From NCBI GenBank assembly GCA_949878425.1, contig CATLAL010000009.1, positions 24,001-88,000 of the forward strand: a DNA stretch of 64,000 nucleotides, written 5' to 3'. Positions within the stretch are counted from its first letter, which is position 1. Each line of letters begins with the position of its first letter. Origin of the DNA: an uncultured Oscillospiraceae bacterium (lineage in GTDB: Bacteria > Bacillota > Clostridia > Oscillospirales > Oscillospiraceae). Made by a program: the position numbers and the translations under genes. The notes under the pieces are model-generated. The model saw only the letters and a program-made list of their open reading frames with translations, made no database searches and was not told the DNA's origin. Positions 17,969 to 33,410 of this stretch are shown piece by piece.

Positions 17969-18513
17969 TGCCCTAGTTATTCGGCGGCACCGGGGGTTTC
18001 ACCCCGGACCCCCTGGGGGAGTTCCGCGCTCCCGGGGGCCGGCTTAGAGCTGGGGCGGGCAAAGCCCGCCTAACGCCGGCGCCAGCCCCCAAGCCCCCGC
18101 TTCACGGGAGTCCGGGATAGGCCCTGCGCTTCTCAGCCACTGAGTTGGAAGCGTCCTTCTGCCACCTTGGCGTCCGCCCGGCTCCGCCTGCCGGCCGTAG
18201 GCGGTTGAAAACCGCCGGGCCTGTTGTTGGGCGAAGCCCAATGACGGTCCAAAGGAAGGGGCAGAGCTGCCGTCGGCCTGTGACCAGGACTGCATTTTAA
18301 AGGGAAAGAACCATCTCCCGTCTGCGCTGACGGAGATGGTTCTTTCCCTTCGTGGGCCGGCAGGCGAAGTGGGTAGACCTCGCTCTATCGGTAGAAACCG
18401 GGTCATTCGGCGGCTTCGCCTGCTGCTCCTCGGTGCACTGCGTAAAATCCCCTCGTAACACAGCGGGGGTCCCGTGGAGCGCCGCAAAGCGGCGCTTTCG
18501 CGCTAAGGCCGCC
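17969..18513. repeat. Family A mosaic element, copy 1 (right end missing)
   Basis: Starts directly after the permease stop with a degenerate end (TGCCCTAGTTATTCGGCGGC) and contains the shared internal blocks: ACGGGAGTCC..GATAGGCCCT, GTTGGAAGCGTCCTTCTG, the palindrome CGGTTGAAAACCG, GTTGGGCGAAGCCCAATGAC, a long hairpin around 18299-18350 (GGGAAAGAACCATCTCC with its complement), GCTCTATCGGTAG, and CGCCGCAAAGCGGCGCTTTC. It stops at the GNAT stop codon without the AGATAGGCA end. No gene is present. Confidence 0.75.
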
Positions 18514-18519
18514 GCCTCA

Positions 18520-18978
18520 TTATTTAAGGGCCATAACATAGATCTGGCAGGGGTTCCAAGGGTCCCACAGAGTGGGAAAGCACTCCAGCTCCAAAAACCC
18601 CATGCTCCGGTAGAAGGCGGCCGTGCGGTCGTAGGCCGCGTACCGGCCCTCCTCCACGGTCTTTACCTGCAAAAAGGCGTAGCCCCGGTCTCTGGCATAG
18701 GCGCGCAGGGCCTGGAAGAGGGCCCGCCCGATCCCCCGGCGGTGGTACGCCGGCGCGACGCCCATGACGGCCACCTCAGCCGTGTGGGGGCTGGTCTCCT
18801 TCAGCGTGATAAAACCCCGGACGCACGCCCCCTCCAGGTCCGCCCAGAAGGGCTGCTCCCGGCTCTCCCGGATGTAGGACGCGGTGCTCTCCGGCAGGCC
18901 GAACCACTCCGGCAGATCCTCCAGGATGGCCCGGGCGGCCGCCTCCCGCTTGTCCGGGTCCTCCAGGAACAAAACCAT
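18520..18978 (-). CDS. GNAT family N-acetyltransferase
   Basis: 152 residues from ATG 18978, chosen over an upstream TTG because AGGAAGG lies ~10 bases before it. Acetyl-CoA-binding motif A is clear (VMGVAPAYHRRGIGRAL, the R-x2-G-x-G/A pyrophosphate loop), followed by FLQVKTVEEGRY and AAFYRSMGFLELECF, typical of the GNAT C-terminal half. It transfers an acetyl group from acetyl-CoA to an unknown amine. It is monocistronic and convergent with the ABC exporter pair. Confidence 0.85.
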   Translation of the reverse strand: MVLFLEDPDKREAAARAILEDLPEWFGLPESTASYIRESREQPFWADLEGACVRGFITLKETSPHTAEVAVMGVAPAYHRRGIGRALFQALRAYARDRGYAFLQVKTVEEGRYAAYDRTAAFYRSMGFLELECFPTLWDPWNPCQIYVMALK

Positions 18979-19019
18979 AGAAAATGTCCTTCCTATCAAA
19001 AAATTCCCGGGAATATACC

Positions 19020-19048
19020 TTGACAGCTCATGAAAAAAATGGTATACT
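19020..19048 (+). promoter_or_regulatory. Strong promoter of rpoBC and 200-base leader
   Basis: TTGACA (19020-19025), exactly 17 bases, TATACT (19043-19048): near-perfect sigma-A consensus. The leader to 19254 is AT-rich with a GGTGGA..TCCACC hairpin at 19073-19090 and A-rich tracts; no ribosomal protein gene or L10-type leader is recognised. Confidence 0.85.
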
Positions 19049-19254
19049 AAATTGCTTTATATATAGAAAAGGGGTGGAAAAATCTCCACCTACTATCGGC
19101 AGTATAGCAGATTTGCCCGAAAAAAGCAAGAGAAAAATGCGAAAAAAGTTCCAACGCGCCCATGCGTATCAATTTGCGGAAAACTATGCCGGTGCGCCGC
19201 CGTCAAACGGGGCGGGCGGTCCGGACCGGCGGAAAGGCAGATGGTTGTAACAAG

Positions 19255-22953
<3,699 letters not shown>

Positions 22954-22975
22954 GCGGAGGAGGAGCTGAGAGCAA

Positions 22976-26650
<3,675 letters not shown>

Positions 26651-26674
26651 ACAGACCAGGGCAGACTGGACAGC

Positions 26675-26710
26675 GCCCCGCCCGGCCGGTGGAAACCGGC
26701 CGGGCGGGGC
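26675..26710 (+). terminator. Hairpin after rpoC
   Basis: Perfect 16-base stem GCCCCGCCCGGCCGGT (26675-26690) and ACCGGCCGGGCGGGGC (26695-26710) with loop GGAA. No T run follows (TTGCAATGG), so it may be a processing or Rho-type end rather than a classical terminator. Confidence 0.6.
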
Positions 26711-26806
26711 TTGCAATGGCGCGGCGAATCTGGTACAATTTCCAACGGCGTATCCAGTAAGCCTTTTATAAAATATCACAATAAGAACAATTGGGAGGAT
26801 TGGAAC

Positions 26807-28573
26807 ATGAGGAAACGTTTTGCGGTCCTGGCCCTGGCGGCGCTGCTGTGCCTGGGGCTGACCGCGCCCGCCAGAGCGGCGGGGGGCATCTCCGAGAGCG
26901 ATATCACCTGGCTGTCCGGGGACAGCAGGCCTACCTTCTACAACCGGGAGCTGAACTGGATCTCCCTGGCCAACGGCACGGTCATCGACCGGGCCACGGG
27001 CGAGAGGGTCAGCAATTACAGTGGGGTGTTCCCCTTCTCCGAGGGCCTGGCGCTGGTGGGGGCGGAGGACGCCGACGGGAACGCGAAATACGGCTTCATC
27101 GACAGCACCGGCGCGGAGGTTATTCCTCTGGAGTACGATATGGCCATGCCCTTCTCCGAGGGCCTGGCCCTGGTGGCGAAGTATGACGCCAATGGGAGTG
27201 TGAAATACGGCTTCATCGACCAGACCGGCGCGGTAGTCATCCCGCTGGAGTACGATGTGGTGTACCCCTTCTCCGAGGGTCTGGCCGCGGCGGGGAAAAT
27301 GGACGCCGCCGGGAACGTGGAAATTGGTTTCATCGACCAGACCGGCAGGATGGCGATCCCGCTGGATCATCTGTATTCTGACGGTTTCGATATGGAGAGC
27401 TTTTCCGAGGGCCTGGCCATGGTGGATACAGCGGCGGGATGCGGCTATATCGACCAGACCGGCGCGGTGGTCATCTCGCTGATGTACGAGCGCGCGTACA
27501 GCTTTTCCGAGGGCCTGGCCCTGGTGGACGGGAGCTATATCGACAAGACCGGGGCGGTGGTGATAGAATCGAAGGGCGGTTATGCGCAAAGCTTCTCCGA
27601 CGGCCTGGCCATGGTGGAGGACGAAAGCGGCAGGGCGTTCTACATTGACACGACCGGCAGGACAGTGATCGACATAGGCGCGGTAATAGGGGTGTCCAGC
27701 GATATTTACGCCGCTGAGGACTTTTTCGATGGCCTGGCGAAGATCGTTGTCCGTACCGGTGACAATAGGAAGTATGGCCTCATCGATAAGACCGGGGCGC
27801 TGGTGCTCCCGGTGGAGTATGACTACATCGGCGGGGAGCCCACATCCAATGGAGGGAGCCAAACTGATACCTTTGACGGCCTGGTGTGGGTGGAAAAGGA
27901 CGGTCGGTACGGCGTGTTCGACAACCCCTATGGGGGCTATGGAAGTCCGGCGGGCGGCGGCTCCGGCGGCCTGGGCGGCTCCGACAATACCGGCGGTTCT
28001 GACAGTGCGGACGGCTCCGACGATGCTGGCGGTACGGGCGGTTCCGGCGGGATCGGCGACTCTGACAGCACAGGCGGCTCCACTGGTCTGGGCGGTTCCG
28101 GCGGGACCGATGGCTCTGCCGGTTTGGGCGGCGCCGACGGCGAGGGCGGCTTCCCCGTGGTCCCGGTGGTGATCGGCGCGGCAGTGGCTGTGGTGGTGAT
28201 CATCGGTGTGGTCGTGCTCCTGATGATGAAAAAGAAAAAGGCCGCGCCCCAGACCGCCTATCCCTCCCAGCCGGCTCCCCAGCCTGTGCCGCAAGCGGCG
28301 GCTCCGGTTGCACCTCAACCTGCGCCCTGGGCGTACAATCCGCAGCAGCAGGCTCCCCAGCCCGCGGCTCCGGCCGCACCTCAGCCGGCTCCCCAGGCGG
28401 CGGGCGGCAGGTTCTGCCCCAACTGCGGCAGTCCCCTGGCCCCGGGCGCCAGCTTCTGCTCCGCCTGCGGCCACGCGTTGAAGGCCAAGGAGAATGTCTG
28501 CTCCAAGTGCGGCCAGCAGCTGACGGAGGGCGCGAGGTTCTGCCCGTCCTGCGGCACGCCCCGGACGGAGTAG
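26807..28573 (+). CDS. WG-repeat surface protein with membrane anchor and cytoplasmic zinc ribbons
   Basis: 588 residues from ATG 26807 after GGGAGG. A signal peptide (MRKRFAVLALAALLCLGL.., AxA at ~23-25) precedes about seven WG-type repeats (residues ~70-375), each with an FSEGLA..Y-G-F-I-D-x-T-G pattern. A Gly/Ser/Asp-rich linker (~385-445) leads to one transmembrane helix (~450-472, AAVAVVVIIGVVVLLMM) with KKKKK after it, then a Pro/Ala/Gln-rich stretch and two C-x2-C..C-x2-C zinc ribbons (FCPNCGSPLAPGASFCSACG and VCSKCGQQL..FCPSCG). Topology implies repeats outside and ribbons inside. Function unknown; a sensor or scaffold is possible. No neighbour informs it. Confidence 0.85.
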   Translation: MRKRFAVLALAALLCLGLTAPARAAGGISESDITWLSGDSRPTFYNRELNWISLANGTVIDRATGERVSNYSGVFPFSEGLALVGAEDADGNAKYGFIDSTGAEVIPLEYDMAMPFSEGLALVAKYDANGSVKYGFIDQTGAVVIPLEYDVVYPFSEGLAAAGKMDAAGNVEIGFIDQTGRMAIPLDHLYSDGFDMESFSEGLAMVDTAAGCGYIDQTGAVVISLMYERAYSFSEGLALVDGSYIDKTGAVVIESKGGYAQSFSDGLAMVEDESGRAFYIDTTGRTVIDIGAVIGVSSDIYAAEDFFDGLAKIVVRTGDNRKYGLIDKTGALVLPVEYDYIGGEPTSNGGSQTDTFDGLVWVEKDGRYGVFDNPYGGYGSPAGGGSGGLGGSDNTGGSDSADGSDDAGGTGGSGGIGDSDSTGGSTGLGGSGGTDGSAGLGGADGEGGFPVVPVVIGAAVAVVVIIGVVVLLMMKKKKAAPQTAYPSQPAPQPVPQAAAPVAPQPAPWAYNPQQQAPQPAAPAAPQPAPQAAGGRFCPNCGSPLAPGASFCSACGHALKAKENVCSKCGQQLTEGARFCPSCGTPRTE

Positions 28574-28606
28574 TCCAGAAAAACGGCGGACAGCGGCAGG
28601 TATACA

Positions 28607-28710
28607 TACTTTTTCTTAAAAGCGTCGCTCGCCGGCGCCCAACGGGCGCCGGCGAGCCTAACCCGCCTTTCAGGCGGTCCACGGAAAAAGGCTCAAAAAG
28701 AACTTTAGCG
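28607..28710 (+). repeat. Family C repeat, copy 3, with a palindrome inserted in its loop
   Basis: Left arm ATACTTTTTCTT (28607-28618) and right arm GGAAAAAGGCTC (28683-28694) with tail AAAAAGAACTTTAGCG. The loop holds a perfect 14-base stem GCTCGCCGGCGCCC (28627-28640)/(28644-28657) and a second CCGCC..GGCGG hairpin. Lies just after the WG gene; the rest of 28574-28858 shows no gene. Confidence 0.65.
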
Positions 28711-28858
28711 GTTTTGCCTAGGGCCAGAGAAGCGTCAAGCGGCTCCGGAAGAATACCGCAATTTTGGAGATACCCGGTCCTAATGAGACTTAATCCAGTA
28801 CAAATCCCTAATTTCCGCCCGATATGGCAGTACATCTAATTGGGAATCATGAGAAAAG

Positions 28859-28895
28859 CCAAGGGACTTGGAATGACACATTCCAAGTCCCTTGG
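28859..28895. terminator. Bidirectional terminator hairpin
   Basis: Perfect 17-base stem CCAAGGGACTTGGAATG (28859-28875)/(28879-28895), loop ACA, followed by TTTAACTAATTAA. Lies between the convergent WG-repeat gene and cobD-like gene. Confidence 0.75.
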
Positions 28896-28918
28896 TTTAA
28901 CTAATTAAAGTTTGGGGC

Positions 28919-28938
28919 CGCCCTTTTCAAAGGGCGGT
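28919..28938. repeat. Palindrome at the 3' end of cobD
   Basis: CCGCCCTTTTCAAAGGGCGG; its central TGA on the - strand is the cobD stop codon. A similar palindrome, CCGCCTTTTGAAAAAGGCGG, lies on the other side of the gene at 30114-30133. Confidence 0.6.
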
Positions 28939-30060
28939 GGGTCCAGGGCAGAGCCCTGGTGGGTTTGGGCGAAGCCCAACACGAGCAGGGCCGATGATTT
29001 CTCCCAGCGCGGTGGCGAGCCGCCGGTTGTCCTCCGGCGCGCGCACGGCGGCGCGGTACCAGGAGCGGTCCAGCCCGTGGTAGTTCCCGCACCCCCGGAG
29101 CAGGATGCCCCGCTGCCGCAGGGGCTCCAGGAGCGGCACGGGGGAGGAGAAGAGCAGATAGTTGGCCTCCCCGGGGACCACCCCCAGGCCCAGGGCCTCC
29201 AGGTCCGCCTGGAGCCGGGGCCGCTCCGTCCCCACCAGGGTGCGGACCGCCCGGACGTAGTCCGCCTCCGCTAGAGCCGCGATTCCGGCGGCCTGGGCGG
29301 GTCCGGAGACCGGCCAGGGCTGCCCGGCCCGGGCCATGGCCGCCAGCAGGTCGGCGCTGCCGCCGAGGCAGTAGCCCAGCCGAAGGCCCGCCATGGCGTA
29401 CAGCTTGGTAAAGGCCTTGAAAATCAGCAGATTTTCGTATTCCGCCAGCAGTCCCGCCAGGGAGTGGGCGGGGGGGTCCTCCAAAAAGCAGCCAAAGCAC
29501 TCGTCCACGGCCAGCAGCGTCCCCGTCTCCCGGCACCGCTCCAGCACGGAGAGCAGGAGGGACCGGGGCGTGGTCCGGCCGGTGGGGTTGTTGGGCTCGC
29601 AGAGGAACACCATGTCCACCTCCGGCGTGATGAGCTCCAGAAAATCCGGCCGGACCAGAAAGCCCGTCTCCGGGCCCAGGGGATAGCGGACCACCTGGCA
29701 CCCGGCCAGCTCCAGCGCCGCCTCGTACTCCGCGAAGGTAGGGGCGGTGACCAGGGCCCGCCGGGGCTTTTGGGCCAGAACCGCCCGATAGATGAGGTCC
29801 GCGGACCCGCAGCCGCAGAGGCATTGGGCGGGGTCCACCCCCTCCGCCCGGGCAATCGCGTCCCGAAGGGCCCGGCAGAGGGGGTCCGGGTAGCGCTCCG
29901 CGTCCCCCAGAGCTTGGATCGCCGCCCGGCGGACCCCCTCCGGCAGGCCCAGAGGGCTTACATTGGAGGAGAAATCCAGAGGCGGACGGCCGTACTCCGC
30001 CTCGTACCCCGCCCAGTCGCCGCCGTGCAGCAGCTCCGGTGGCCTTTTTTGCCGATTCAT
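28927..30060 (-). CDS. cobD: Threonine-phosphate decarboxylase-like PLP enzyme (CobD-type)
   Basis: 377 residues from ATG 30060; an ATG three codons earlier (30069) is equally possible, and no good ribosome binding site is seen. Class I/II aminotransferase fold: LLHGGDWAGYEAEYG start, FSSNVSPLGLP, CGSADLIYR, EPNNPTGRTTP, and the PLP lysine in FKAFTKLYAMAGLRLGY. In a cobalamin cluster this is best read as L-threonine-O-3-phosphate decarboxylase, which makes aminopropanol phosphate for CbiB; a histidinol-phosphate aminotransferase is the alternative. The last ~20 codons read through palindromic repeat sequence that supplies the stop. It is ~660 bases beyond cbiB and may have its own transcript. 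Confidence 0.8.
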   Translation of the reverse strand: MNRQKRPPELLHGGDWAGYEAEYGRPPLDFSSNVSPLGLPEGVRRAAIQALGDAERYPDPLCRALRDAIARAEGVDPAQCLCGCGSADLIYRAVLAQKPRRALVTAPTFAEYEAALELAGCQVVRYPLGPETGFLVRPDFLELITPEVDMVFLCEPNNPTGRTTPRSLLLSVLERCRETGTLLAVDECFGCFLEDPPAHSLAGLLAEYENLLIFKAFTKLYAMAGLRLGYCLGGSADLLAAMARAGQPWPVSGPAQAAGIAALAEADYVRAVRTLVGTERPRLQADLEALGLGVVPGEANYLLFSSPVPLLEPLRQRGILLRGCGNYHGLDRSWYRAAVRAPEDNRRLATALGEIIGPARVGLRPNPPGLCPGPTAL

Positions 30061-30113
30061 GAATGTCATGCACCACGCTTTCAGACGGCGGGGGCCCTGC
30101 CCCCGCACCCCCG

Positions 30114-30133
30114 CCGCCTTTTGAAAAAGGCGG
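30114..30133. repeat. Palindrome upstream of cobD
   Basis: CCGCCTTTTGAAAAAGGCGG, close relative of the palindrome at 28919-28938, so cobD is bracketed by the pair. The bases 30134-30261 hold only an AAGCAAAACTTCGCTCTGCTT stem-like motif; no gene is seen. Confidence 0.55.
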
Positions 30134-30261
30134 GCCAAAACTTTTTAAGCAAAACTTCGCTCTGCTTATGGTTTTATTATGTCGTATGAGCGAAACTCCC
30201 TTTTACTGTTCGTGCTGATAAAGGTCCGCTTTCTGACCGGACAAAATTGAATTTGATTCCA

Positions 30262-30345
30262 CTATTCGATGGGTTTTTCGTAATATTCCACATCAATTGC
30301 CGTTCCGTCCGGATAATACTCCTTACCGGATTTGATATATACAGG
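30262..30345 (-). pseudogene. Remnant: C-terminal ~26 codons of an unknown protein
   Basis: On the - strand a clean codon series reads YIKSGKEYYPDGTAIDVEYY then EKPIE and TAG (30264-30262). It has protein-like composition and lower GC than the surroundings, but no start; it is cut at ~30340 by a family D repeat. I read it as the surviving end of a gene removed or disrupted by repeats. Identity unknown. Confidence 0.4.
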
Positions 30346-30612
30346 CGTTGAATGCCGTCTGGCCGGGTCCTATGCCGCCCTGCCGCGTTAAAAAATCTTG
30401 CAATACACAAGGTATTCCCGTGTAGATCGCGCAACGGGCGCATCGAGCGCCCATGCGCGATTGAATTCCACACGGCCCCTCGATGGCGTTAGGCGGCCAA
30501 AGGCCGCCCCAGCTGCCGGCCCACTAGGGCCGTTGTGGAGTCGCATTTGCCTTGCTGGAGAGCAAAATCCTCTGCCCATCCAGCATTCCCCGCCTGTGAA
30601 TACAGCTTCTTA
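30341..30612. repeat. Family D element with nested family E palindromes
   Basis: The outer part matches the copy at 39872-40036 (GCCGCCCTGC..GTTAAAAAATCTTG on the left, GCCCATCCAGCATT and AATACAGCTTCTTA on the right). Inserted inside is a family E block, GGGCGCATCGAGCGCCC and CACGGCCCCTCGATGGCG, as at 36478-36600 and 40105-40250. No coding sequence is seen. Confidence 0.6.
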
Positions 30613-30691
30613 AACTTACCTGACTATAAATTGCCGCGGCTTCAAACCGACAATATAAAAATAAAAGGGGAGAGCGAAACGGAGTTTCGCG

Positions 30692-30742
30692 GCAAAAGTT
30701 TTTCTTTTTGATGCTTTTTCTTTTTTCAAAAAGAAAAAGCAT
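30692..30742 (-). repeat. Family C hairpin repeat, copy 4 (after cbiB)
   Basis: GATGCTTTTTCTT (30710-30722) pairs with AAGAAAAAGCAT (30731-30742). The cbiB stop codon TGA lies in the loop. A small GCGAAACGGAGTTTCGC hairpin at 30674-30690 adjoins it. Confidence 0.8.
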
Positions 30743-31706
30743 GTATGCCATACGCTCCCAGCACCCGCGCCGCGAGGCCCAGGAGCAGGGCCAGGAGGCC
30801 GGCGGCGAAGAGCATCCGGTTGGCCCGCAAAATATCCTCCGGCTCCGCCGGGCGAAGGGGGTCGCCGATGGTAGGCTTGTCGTACACCGTCCCGAAGTAG
30901 GAGGCGGGTCCCGCCAGCTGGACGCCCAGGGCCCCGGCGCAGGCGGACTCGGTCTGGGCGGAGTTGGGGCTGGCGTGGTTGTGCCGGTCCCGCCGCCAGA
31001 TGCGCCAGGCGTTTTTCCCGCTGTGTCCGGTGAGGGCGGTCCCGGCGATCCAGAGCAGGGCCGCCAGCCGGGCGGGGAGGAAATTGGCGGCGTCGTCCAG
31101 CTTCGCCGCCGCCCGTCCGAAGTAGAGGTAGCGGTCATTTTTATAGCCCACCATGCTGTCCATGGTGTTGATGGACTTATAGACCAGGGCCAGGGGCGCG
31201 CCGCCCAGCAGCATGTAGAGGAGGGGAGCGGCCACGCCGTCGGAGAAGTTCTCCGCCACCGTCTCCACCGCGGCTTTGGTGACGCCCTCCGCCGTTAGGC
31301 TCTGGGTGTCCCGGCCCACGATGCGGCTCACCGCCCGGCGGGCGGCGGGGAGATCCCCCCGGGCCAGCTCCCGGTACACGTTGGCGCTCTCCGAGGCCAG
31401 ACCCCTGAGGGCCAGGGCCTGCCAGCACCAGAACGTTTGCAGGGCGAAGCCCGCCGCCGGGTGGAGCCGCTCCGCCAGGAGGCAGGCCCCGCCGCAGAGC
31501 AGCAGCGTCCCGATCGGCAGCGCCGCCGCCAGAGCCGCGCCGCCCCACAGCTCGCCCCGGGGCGTTTTGGGGAGGCGGGAGCGGAGCCGGCCCTCCAGGG
31601 CGGAGATGGCCTTGCCCATATACACCACCGGGTGGGGCATCCAGGCCGGGTCGCCCAAGAGCAGGTCCAGCAGGAAGCCGCAGAGAATGGCTCCGGTCAC
31701 TGCCAT
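30726..31706 (-). CDS. cbiB: Adenosylcobinamide-phosphate synthase
   Basis: 326 residues from ATG 31706. Membrane protein with about five hydrophobic segments and the family motifs LLDLLLGDPAWMPHPVVYMG near the N-terminus, AETVAENFSDGVAAPLLY, YKSINTMDSMVGYKN and DAANFLPARL. CbiB joins aminopropanol phosphate to adenosylcobyrate. The partner CobD-like enzyme that supplies this substrate lies downstream. The start overlaps cobC by 10 bases. The last codons (HAFSF and stop) are encoded by a family C hairpin repeat, so the original C-terminus may have been altered. Confidence 0.92.
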   Translation of the reverse strand: MAVTGAILCGFLLDLLLGDPAWMPHPVVYMGKAISALEGRLRSRLPKTPRGELWGGAALAAALPIGTLLLCGGACLLAERLHPAAGFALQTFWCWQALALRGLASESANVYRELARGDLPAARRAVSRIVGRDTQSLTAEGVTKAAVETVAENFSDGVAAPLLYMLLGGAPLALVYKSINTMDSMVGYKNDRYLYFGRAAAKLDDAANFLPARLAALLWIAGTALTGHSGKNAWRIWRRDRHNHASPNSAQTESACAGALGVQLAGPASYFGTVYDKPTIGDPLRPAEPEDILRANRMLFAAGLLALLLGLAARVLGAYGIHAFSF

Positions 31707-32302
31707 GGTTCCCCGCCCTCCGTATAGCACACCCGCTCCAGGAGAGACAGCTTCCGGTCCCGCCGCCAGAGGGCGGCGTCCAGCGCAAAGCCACACCCGC
31801 AGGGGCTCTGCCAGGAGAAGTAGTCCCCCCGGGGCAGGACGAAGCGCTCCAGCGCCGCCATCTGGGTCCCACCGTGGGCCACCACCACCAGATAGTCCTC
31901 CTCGGCCTCCAGGGCGCGGTCCACCAGGAGGGCAAAGGCGGCGCAGGTCCGGTGACAGAAATCCGCCTTGGACTCCCCGCCGGGCACGGCGTCCAGACAG
32001 CCCCCCTCCACCCAGGCCCGGTATGCCGGCCAGTCCGCCATCTCCCGGTAGGTTTTGCCCTCAAAGAGGCCGAAATCCATCTCCCGCAGATCCGAAATTG
32101 GATGGAGGCCGGCCTCCGGAAAGAGGAGCTCCGCCGTCTCCGCGGCCCGGCGGAGGGGGGAGACATAGACCGTCCGTGGGGAGAAGTCCGCCCGCGTCAG
32201 GGCGGCGCGTCCCCCGGGGGAGAGGGGGAGATCGCTTCGCCCCAGATACCGCCGCTCCTCGTTGTACGCGGTCGCGCCGTGGCGCAGCAGATAGACCCTC
32301 AC
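31697..32302 (-). CDS. cobC: Histidine phosphatase, alpha-ribazole-5'-phosphate phosphatase-like
   Basis: 201 residues. The phosphoglycerate-mutase/histidine phosphatase signature LLRHGAT at residues 5-11 holds the phospho-accepting histidine, with EMDFGLFEGKTY, SPLRRAAETA and the second histidine in VVVAHGGTQMA. In a B12 operon this is most likely CobC, which removes the phosphate from alpha-ribazole-5'-phosphate or adenosylcobalamin-5'-phosphate. It overlaps the CobU-like gene by 4 bases and cbiB by 10, so it is translationally coupled on both sides. Confidence 0.85.
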   Translation of the reverse strand: MRVYLLRHGATAYNEERRYLGRSDLPLSPGGRAALTRADFSPRTVYVSPLRRAAETAELLFPEAGLHPISDLREMDFGLFEGKTYREMADWPAYRAWVEGGCLDAVPGGESKADFCHRTCAAFALLVDRALEAEEDYLVVVAHGGTQMAALERFVLPRGDYFSWQSPCGCGFALDAALWRRDRKLSLLERVCYTEGGEPWQ

Positions 32303-32634
32303 TTTTCCGCCCCCTTCAGCACCATGGGCAGGCCGCAGAATACCCGAACCACCCGCTCCGCCCGCCGGGCCAGCAGGCAGCTCAGCCGTCCCGCCGCCTC
32401 CCGGGCCCGGCGCTCCCCGGCGTCCACGGGCACCACGCCGCCGCCCACCTCCGTGGCGATCACCACCTCCCGGCGAGAGAGCTCCTCCGCCAGCGCCTCC
32501 AGGCTCTCGCAGCCCGCCGCCAGGCCCTGTACGTCCCAGACGGCCCGGTCCGCCAGCTCCTCCATACCGCAGCCCAGCATTTGGCAGGCGTACGCCCGCT
32601 TGCCGCTGTACAGCGGCCCTGTAATAAAAATCAT
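32299..32634 (-). CDS. Short CobU-like protein
   Basis: 111 residues from ATG 32634. The N-terminus has a P-loop-like sequence, MIFITGPLYSGKRAYA, and the second half resembles the C-terminal part of CobU (VVIATEVGGGVVPVD, RRAREAAGRL, VFCGLPMVLKG). CobU proteins are normally ~175-185 residues; the middle region with the guanylylated histidine and its surroundings is missing or very short. A full-length CobU is encoded two genes upstream. It may be an inactive or regulatory partner, or have a narrowed activity. It overlaps cobS by 4 bases and cobC by 4. Confidence 0.75.
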   Translation of the reverse strand: MIFITGPLYSGKRAYACQMLGCGMEELADRAVWDVQGLAAGCESLEALAEELSRREVVIATEVGGGVVPVDAGERRAREAAGRLSCLLARRAERVVRVFCGLPMVLKGAEK

Positions 32635-33410
32635 GCCAGTCCCTCCTCGATGATCTGGCAGCACACCAGCGCCGCCAGCATCCAAAGCTCCGCCCGCTGC
32701 AAAAACCATCCGGCCAGGTCCCCGGAGAGGCCTCCGAACTGCCGGAGGGCCGTGCGGTAGTACCGCCAGAAGGTCCAGAGCCCCGCCGCCAGCACCGCGC
32801 CGCCTGTCCAGCCCGCCGCCGCGATCAGCCCGCCTCCGGTGAGGACGCAGAGGGCAATCAGCACCCGCCCCACAACCTTGCGGTCCGCCGCCGTGGCGAA
32901 GGTGTGGGCCAGGCCCGTGTTCTTGGCCAGGGGGAACCGGCTCACCGCCAGGCCGGAGAGGGCCCGCTCCAGCACAAAGGCCAGCCCCATGGCTCCCAGG
33001 GCTCGGGGCGTGGGCTCCAGGGCCGCGGCCAGGGCCAGGTACATCACAAAATAGCCGCCCAGATGGATCACCGCGAAGGCCCCGCATCGGGGGTCCTTGA
33101 GGATCTCCTGCTTTTTCTCCGGCGGGGCGCAGCTGGCCAGGGCGTCCCAGGTGTCGGCGAAGCCGTCCAGGTGGATGCCCCCGGTCACCAGCACCGGCAG
33201 CAGGCACAGCACCGCCCCCCGCAGCAGGTCCGGCACGGGGAATTGGGCGCAGAGAGCGCACCAGAGCCACCAGAGCCCGCCGCAGACCAGGCCGATCAGG
33301 GGAAAGGCGCAGAGGGTATAGCGCATGTTCCGCGCGGTCCACACCGGCTGGGGCAGCGGCAGGGCGGAAAACATGGCGAAGGCCACCAGAATTGTCTCCA
33401 CCGCTGTCAC
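32631..33410 (-). CDS. cobS: Adenosylcobinamide-GDP ribazoletransferase
   Basis: 259 residues, mostly hydrophobic with six or more membrane segments. The signature GGIHLDGFADTWDAL near residues 74-88 contains the acidic residues that bind magnesium and the substrate in CobS. It joins adenosylcobinamide-GDP to alpha-ribazole to finish the cobalamin nucleotide loop. The start overlaps cobU by 4 bases. Confidence 0.95.
   Translation of the reverse strand: MTAVETILVAFAMFSALPLPQPVWTARNMRYTLCAFPLIGLVCGGLWWLWCALCAQFPVPDLLRGAVLCLLPVLVTGGIHLDGFADTWDALASCAPPEKKQEILKDPRCGAFAVIHLGGYFVMYLALAAALEPTPRALGAMGLAFVLERALSGLAVSRFPLAKNTGLAHTFATAADRKVVGRVLIALCVLTGGGLIAAAGWTGGAVLAAGLWTFWRYYRTALRQFGGLSGDLAGWFLQRAELWMLAALVCCQIIEEGLA

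Noticed and set aside
18044..19023. Short open frames inside the family A element and across the GNAT gene
   Set aside because: They read through palindromic blocks that recur elsewhere in all orientations and frames; no conserved product.
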